Assembly: GCA_948436975.1 (NCBI GenBank)
Contig: CAOJJB010000008.1
Location: 21,813-85,812, forward strand
DNA length: 64,000 nt
From: an uncultured Clostridium sp.
GTDB lineage: Bacteria > Bacillota > Clostridia > TANB77 > CAG-508
Direction: 5' to 3'
The notes below the pieces were generated by a model that was given only the letters and a program-made list of their open reading frames with translations, searched no databases and was not told where the DNA came from. The translations under genes and the position numbers were made by a program. Shown piece after piece: positions 61,718-64,000 of this stretch (position 1 is its first letter; the number at the start of each line of letters is the position of its first letter).

Positions 61718-62590
61718 CTAACTAAAATCAAAAATAAAATTCTCTTTTATAATCTCAACTAATATATTCAATTCCTTAAACCTACTAGAATTCAAATAAA
61801 TTCCAAATTCTACTTCTCCTAGTCCAATATTATTTTTTACTTCTACTAAATTAAATTTTTCCCATTCCCAATCATATAAATACTCTGATGTTACTACTCC
61901 AATAACCATCCCTTCATTTACTAAACGAACAATAGACCTATAGTTACTAAGTTTCAAATTTATATTAGTATTTTTTGTTAGTTCTTTTATTCTTTTTGTT
62001 GTTTGTTCATATTCTCTTGGAATATAAATTGGTTGTCCTTTTAAACTATCTAATGTTAATGTTTGATTTACTATATTTGATTGTTTATTTGCAATAAATA
62101 CTTCATGCATACTTCCCAATTTAATAAATTCAAGTCCATTTGGTACTTCATTATTATATTTTTTAGCAAAAACTATATTAATTTCTTTATTTTTTAACTT
62201 TTTTAGTAATGAATTTATATCCTCACATATTAGATTTAAATTCACATCAGGATATTTTAAAGTATACTGATTAATTGCTTGACCAAAAATTAATCCCCCC
62301 ATATGATTATGTGTTCCAATATTAATAACTCTATCTTTTCCAATTTGTGCATCTATTCTATTTAATTCTTCTATAGGATTTTTTAACTTTTCATATAATT
62401 CTTTCCCTTTTTTAGTTAAAGTAACTCCTTTACTTTTTCTTTCAAACAATTTAATAGATAATTGATCCTCTAAATTTTTAATTTGTTTTGTAATTGCTGG
62501 TTGCGAAATATGTAATTTTTCACTTGCTTTAGTTATGTTTTCTTCTGCTGCTACTAAAACAAAAATCCTATATAATTCATAATTTATCAT
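61718..62590 (-). CDS. LysR-family transcriptional regulator
   Basis: 290 residues. The N-terminal winged helix (LYRIFVLVAAEENITKASEK, LHISQPAITKQIKNLEDQL) is canonical, followed by a periplasmic-binding-like effector domain (about 90-290) with GVVTSEY. GGAG lies about 9 bases before ATG 62590. The target gene is not obvious, since no divergent partner exists. The next upstream gene is a radical SAM enzyme on the same strand. Effector unknown. Confidence 0.93.
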   Translation of the reverse strand: MINYELYRIFVLVAAEENITKASEKLHISQPAITKQIKNLEDQLSIKLFERKSKGVTLTKKGKELYEKLKNPIEELNRIDAQIGKDRVINIGTHNHMGGLIFGQAINQYTLKYPDVNLNLICEDINSLLKKLKNKEINIVFAKKYNNEVPNGLEFIKLGSMHEVFIANKQSNIVNQTLTLDSLKGQPIYIPREYEQTTKRIKELTKNTNINLKLSNYRSIVRLVNEGMVIGVVTSEYLYDWEWEKFNLVEVKNNIGLGEVEFGIYLNSSRFKELNILVEIIKENFIFDFS

Positions 62591-62613
62591 TCATATCACT
62601 CCAATATTTTTAT

Positions 62614-62658
62614 ATCACAAAAGCATGAGATATTCAATACATCCCATGCTTTTGTGAT
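62614..62658. terminator. Hairpin between radical SAM gene and lysR
   Basis: Eighteen-base arms (62614-62631 and 62641-62658, ATCACAAAAGCATG type, one mismatch) with a 9-base loop, 11 bases after the radical SAM stop. The T-tract on the minus strand is weak, so it may be a terminator or a regulatory hairpin of lysR. Confidence 0.6.
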
Positions 62659-62668
62659 GATTATAAGT

Positions 62669-63658
62669 TTAATATATAAAACTTAATAGTTCATCAAATG
62701 CATTTTTTATCTGCATATCATTACATTCATTTAAATCAAAACGAATTAATTCATTTTTGCAGCCAGATAAATGTAACATTAAATTTGATGATAAAAATAA
62801 GCTAAAAACTCCTTCCTGACAATTGCCATCTTTAAAATATTTACATTCATTTATACAATACTTCGCATATCTAGCACCTCTAGTTGAATCTTTAACCTGT
62901 ATCCAATTTTCACCCCTAAAGTATAAACTCATTGGAATACCATAGCCTTTACTAATAAAACCTGTAGTAGATTCAATTTCTAAGTTATTTGATATTTCTT
63001 CTAAGAAACTGTAAAAATTTTTCATAGGAACAAACTGTTTTTCCCATAATTCATAAGCTTTTTTTCCTTCTACTTTATTATTATATCCTAGATACTCTGA
63101 AAATTTATTTAAGTCTAACAATTTAACATTGACATGTAATTCATCAATAGCTTTCATTACTAAATCTTTTACTTCACATTCATTTAATGCAGTTACAACA
63201 ATATTATATCTTACAGAAATCCCATTTCTTTTTAGTATCCTAGTTGTACTTATTACATTATTTGAAAGAAATTTTGGAAAATTAACTCCATTTAAGTTAC
63301 TAGATATACTGTCAACACTAAAAACTATATCTAATCTTTCTTTGTATTTTTTTAGAACATCTATATACTTCAAAATTAAATATCCATTTGTATTAATTCT
63401 TATTTTAGTATCTTTAAAGTTCATAATAAACTCAATTAATTGTCTAAAATAAGATATTCCTGTTGGTTCACCACCAGTAATTCTGAAATTTGTAATTCCT
63501 ATATTATATGAATTGTAAATGACTTTTTGTATTTTTGAAAAGGGGATTGTTTCTTTTTTATTAGAAATACTCTCTCCTCCATCTTTACAATAAAAACATT
63601 GATATTGGCATTTCGTTGTTATGGCAATTGCTAAATAAGTATTTTTCCGCTTTTTCAT
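62669..63658 (-). CDS. Radical SAM protein, MoaA-like
   Basis: 329 residues. ITTKCQYQCFYCKDGG contains the CxxxCxxC [4Fe-4S] motif (Cys17, 21, 24), and FRITGGEPTG is the SAM-binding GGE motif. A C-terminal cysteine group (YCINECKYFKDGNCQEG, then LSGCKNE) may hold a second cluster, as in MoaA and SPASM/twitch-type enzymes. No moaC or other molybdopterin gene, and no precursor peptide, is adjacent, so the substrate is open. AGGAGG precedes ATG 63658. Confidence 0.85.
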   Translation of the reverse strand: MKKRKNTYLAIAITTKCQYQCFYCKDGGESISNKKETIPFSKIQKVIYNSYNIGITNFRITGGEPTGISYFRQLIEFIMNFKDTKIRINTNGYLILKYIDVLKKYKERLDIVFSVDSISSNLNGVNFPKFLSNNVISTTRILKRNGISVRYNIVVTALNECEVKDLVMKAIDELHVNVKLLDLNKFSEYLGYNNKVEGKKAYELWEKQFVPMKNFYSFLEEISNNLEIESTTGFISKGYGIPMSLYFRGENWIQVKDSTRGARYAKYCINECKYFKDGNCQEGVFSLFLSSNLMLHLSGCKNELIRFDLNECNDMQIKNAFDELLSFIY

Positions 63659-63836
63659 TTAATATTACCTCCTAAAAAAGTATTAGTATCTGTTTTAATG
63701 GTTGTATCTACTTTATAGTAACATAAGATAATTATTTTGAGAAATACATATATATATCATATGTTATAACTCAATGGAATATCATTTTTTCATGAAGGTT
63801 TGTGAAAAATACTTTATTATAAATTTTATATAAAAA

Positions 63837-63864
63837 AATAACAGATAATTTCTTATCTGTTATT
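63837..63864 (-). terminator. Terminator after tRNA-Asn
   Basis: AATAACAGATAA (63837-63848), TTTC, TTATCTGTTATT (63853-63864) is a perfect 12-bp stem followed on the minus strand by seven U residues. The gap from here to 63659 shows no gene. Confidence 0.88.
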
Positions 63865-63865
63865 T

Positions 63866-63941
63866 TGGCTCCTCTTGTTGGACTCGAACCAACGACCTAT
63901 CGGTTAACAGCCGAGCGCTCTACCAACTGAGCTAAAGAGGA
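63866..63941 (-). tRNA. tRNA-Asn (anticodon GUU)
   Basis: 76 bases. Acceptor TCCTCTT/AAGAGGA pairs fully, followed by discriminator G and an encoded CCA. D arm TAGCTCAGTTGGTAGAGC, anticodon stem CTCGG with loop CTGTTAACC, and T arm GTTCGAGTC are all standard. The anticodon GTT reads AAC and AAU. It lies 8 bases after the 5S rRNA and shares its transcript. Confidence 0.97.
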
Positions 63942-63949
63942 ATATAAAA

Positions 63950-64000
63950 CTGGCGATTTCCTATTTTCCCAGAAAGGTAACTCTCAAGTATCTTCGGCAC
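63950..64000 (-). rRNA. rrf: 5S rRNA, 3' end only (continues past the window)
   Basis: Read on the minus strand, GTGCCGAAGATACTTG then TGGGAAAATAGG and AAATCGCCAG match the 3' half of Clostridia 5S rRNA. About 51 of roughly 117 bases are included. An rRNA operon must therefore lie to the right, with this 5S and tRNA-Asn at its end. Confidence 0.85.

Noticed and set aside
63866-63941. tRNA-Asn as integration site of a mobile element
   Set aside because: No integrase next to it and no repeat of the tRNA 3' end seen within the window. It simply follows the rRNA operon.

Overview
The window looks like a chromosome segment of a very AT-rich, Gram-positive, spore-forming Clostridia (an uncultured gut Clostridium-like lineage would fit). 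Evidence: strong AGGAGG ribosome sites, frequent TTG/GTG/ATA starts, Firmicutes-type L20, L13 and L10 ribosomal leader RNAs, the sporulation genes spoIIID, yunB and a sipL-like DUF3794-LysM gene, and the Firmicutes gene veg. The genus cannot be fixed from sequence alone.

Layout. 1-660: the 5' end of infC (AUA start) with its leader attenuator, and the HU gene. 800-11500: a SpoVB/MurJ-type flippase, a solitary VirD4/TraG-like ATPase, an exported SipW-type surface protein, a mini-gene running through a (TG)14 microsatellite, and an RND/MMPL transporter with a heptad-repeat partner, divergent from a TetR regulator with three matching operators. 11500-18000: a seven-gene operon (GT-C-like membrane protein, lspA, tagA, rluD, rluB-type, S1 protein, Replic_Relax-like protein). 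18000-28000: a two-OB-fold SSB, a murL-murD2 pair (the alternative D-glutamate route of peptidoglycan synthesis), TauE half-transporters (one frameshifted), a DUF2207 protein, and ruvA-rarA. 28000-29000: rplM-rpsI behind an L13 leader.

29200-31500 holds two single-gene cassettes of higher GC content that look acquired, on either side of a nitrilase-family gene. 31600-34500: a Nudix hydrolase, mntP and a GH30 glycosidase. 34500-44800: a surface-polysaccharide operon that starts with a protein made of two fused sugar-phosphate transferases and continues with GT4, GT4, Wzy, GT2, a frameshifted GT2, a pyruvyl transferase, Wzx and finally tyrA. 45000-51200: a second SpoVB-like flippase, yunB, sipL-like, veg, spoIIID, rusA and an S66 peptidase. 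51200-53700: a zinc/manganese ABC transporter. 53800-57400: rpmG-secE-nusG-rplK-rplA-rplJ-rplL, with no rpoBC after it. 57500-63700: a flavin reductase, an unrecognised protein, AIM24, a 41-residue basic mini-protein, a Ppx/GppA phosphatase, a LysR regulator and a radical SAM enzyme. The window ends with tRNA-Asn and the 3' end of a 5S rRNA, so an rRNA operon lies beyond base 64000.

The most notable items are the MurL/MurD2 pair, the fused double PGT, the slippable CA-repeat mini-gene, the solitary coupling ATPase with a distant Replic_Relax protein, and three single-base frameshifts that are each repaired by removing one C on the coding strand.
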